Source: Kiritimatiellia bacterium (GTDB taxonomy: Bacteria; Verrucomicrobiota; Kiritimatiellia; RFP12; UBA1067). Taken from it: 7,457 nt of DNA. A model generated the notes under the pieces. The model was given only the letters and a program-made list of their open reading frames with translations. It did not search any database and was not told the origin of the DNA. Where the stretch lies: NCBI GenBank assembly GCA_017508315.1, contig JAFVZE010000240.1, positions 1-7,457 of the forward strand, given 5' to 3'. The translations under genes and the position numbers were made by a program. Below are positions 7,011 through 7,457 of the stretch, one piece after another (positions within the stretch are counted from its first letter, which is position 1; each line of letters opens with the position of its first letter).

Positions 7011-7208
7011 TCACTTTTCCACCTTGAGGGCGTACGGTTCCGGACAGTTGTAGAAGCATATCCCGCAGGAAATGCAGCCCTCTCCCCTGTATTTGACGAC
7101 CTTGACGCCCATGGCGTTCAATTCTCCGCCCATTTCAAGGCACTTTTTAGGACAGGCTGCGACGCACCGCCCGCACCCCTTGCAGTTTTCTTTGTTTATG
7201 AGAACCAT
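7011..7208 (-). CDS. 2-oxoacid:ferredoxin oxidoreductase delta subunit, 2x[4Fe-4S] ferredoxin
   Basis: This 65-residue protein has two complete bacterial-type iron-sulfur motifs: C9-x2-C12-x2-C15-x3-C19-P and C45-x2-C48-x2-C51-x3-C55-P. Each should bind a [4Fe-4S] cluster, the two motifs sharing ligands in the usual crossed pattern. C23 is an extra cysteine outside the motifs. As the first gene of the oxidoreductase operon, it is the electron-transfer subunit (VorD/KorD/PorD type) that carries electrons from the TPP site to soluble ferredoxin. The length is normal for a stand-alone delta subunit. The ATG at 7208 is preceded by GAGG (7220-7217), 8 nt upstream. The stop is 13 nt from the VorB start. 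The family is certain from the cysteine pattern; the assignment to this complex rests on gene order. Confidence 0.95.
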   Translation of the reverse strand: MVLINKENCKGCGRCVAACPKKCLEMGGELNAMGVKVVKYRGEGCISCGICFYNCPEPYALKVEK

Positions 7209-7221
7209 CGCTTTTTCCTCG

Positions 7222-7276
7222 CATATCCCGAGTCGGGAACTCCCGTAATTATACCATATCCCGGCACGGCATGCCG
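7222..7276. promoter_or_regulatory. Candidate operator cluster around the oxidoreductase promoter
   Basis: Three symmetric or repeated elements surround the -10 box. A perfect 10-bp palindrome (CGGCATGCCG, 7267-7276) sits where a -35 would be. An imperfect 12-bp dyad (CGGGAACTCCCG, 7234-7245) covers the predicted start point. A 9-bp direct repeat (CATATCCCG) occurs at 7222-7230 and 7255-7263, offset by 33 bp, close to three helical turns. They could bind a regulator, or the start-site dyad could form a short leader hairpin. No known regulator motif is recognised. Confidence 0.3.
7241..7256 (-). promoter_or_regulatory. Putative extended -10 promoter of the oxidoreductase operon
   Basis: On the minus strand TGG-TATAAT (hexamer at 7253-7248) lies about 40 nt upstream of the ferredoxin ATG. 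It is a perfect -10 with the TGn extension. The start point would be near 7241, giving a leader of roughly 33 nt that contains the GAGG ribosome site. No TTGACA-like -35 is present at 15-19 nt spacing; that position is occupied by the palindrome CGGCATGCCG (7267-7276). Use as a promoter is inferred from the motif and from its place before the first gene. Confidence 0.65.
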
Positions 7277-7296
7277 CTTGAACTTCTGTCCGTCCG

Positions 7297-7457
7297 GTAA
7301 TGGGTTACTCGAATGTGCAACTGTTGTACGGTGATGCCAGTGTTGAATTTTTCTGTTGATGCTTAAGCCGTGCCTTGTCAATGTGACGTCTTCGGTTCGG
7401 GCAACGGTACGCACATTTTGATATGGGCGATTTGCGCGTCCTCCGGATGGCGCGGCA
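7297..7457 (-). repeat. Right copy of the 161-bp inverted repeat, truncated by the window edge
   Basis: This is the inverted partner of 162-322. It lies upstream of the oxidoreductase promoter, so the two copies face each other around all five genes. The match continues to the last base of the window (ending at GCGCGGCA), so the element very probably continues outside. In the left copy this endpoint is next to the loop of the central hairpin, so the missing part would be the counterpart of bases 1-161. Confidence 0.95.

Noticed and set aside
7196..7414. 72-codon minus-strand frame with a GTG start inside the right repeat and promoter
   Set aside because: It overlaps the ferredoxin start and the promoter. 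In the left copy six of the eight differences would change the amino acid, so this frame is not constrained.
1..7457. tRNA, rRNA, CRISPR array, transposase or recombinase gene
   Set aside because: None is visible; the only repeats are the inverted pair with its internal dyad and short promoter-region repeats.

Overview
The window carries five intact genes, all on the minus strand, arranged as two adjacent modules. Read in the direction of transcription, from the right end leftwards, the first module is a four-domain 2-oxoacid:ferredoxin oxidoreductase of the VOR/KOR type: a small 2x[4Fe-4S] ferredoxin subunit, a VorB-like alpha subunit, and one polypeptide in which the TPP-binding beta subunit is fused to the gamma subunit. 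The second module is a two-gene RND efflux system: a periplasmic adaptor (membrane fusion protein) and a full-length HAE1-type inner-membrane transporter. No outer-membrane channel gene lies in the window.

The organism is probably a Gram-negative (two-membrane) bacterium living at least partly without oxygen, because it has a tripartite-type RND pump and an oxygen-sensitive ferredoxin-linked oxidoreductase. The DNA is GC-rich, with long shadow ORFs on the opposite strand of every gene. A gut member of the PVC group (Lentisphaerae/Victivallales-like) is my weak guess; no phylogenetic marker is present.

Layout: bases 1-322 hold a structured repeat element and 323-383 are a short non-coding remnant. 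Then come the RND transporter (384-3476), the adaptor (3483-4529), the beta-gamma fusion (4554-5942), VorB (5942-6997) and the ferredoxin (7011-7208). A promoter region follows (about 7209-7296), and an inverted second copy of the repeat runs from 7297 to the window edge. The two repeat copies match over 161 bp without gaps (8 mismatches, all in the inner half), face each other, and bracket the whole gene cluster. The repeat contains a large interrupted dyad with a strong central hairpin, and an outward-facing open frame that runs off the window.

The oxidoreductase genes are tightly coupled: a 13-nt gap with a Shine-Dalgarno, then a TGATG overlap with a good Shine-Dalgarno. They probably start from an extended -10 promoter (TGG-TATAAT) close to the ferredoxin start. 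A second extended -10 (TGA-TATAAT) lies in the 24-nt gap before the adaptor. It is only 6 nt from the ATG, there is no Shine-Dalgarno, and it therefore suggests a leaderless mRNA for the pump. The genes themselves are recognisable families. The less ordinary parts are the repeat pair, the beta-gamma fusion, the two promoters, and the close pairing of a ferredoxin-reducing enzyme with an efflux pump.
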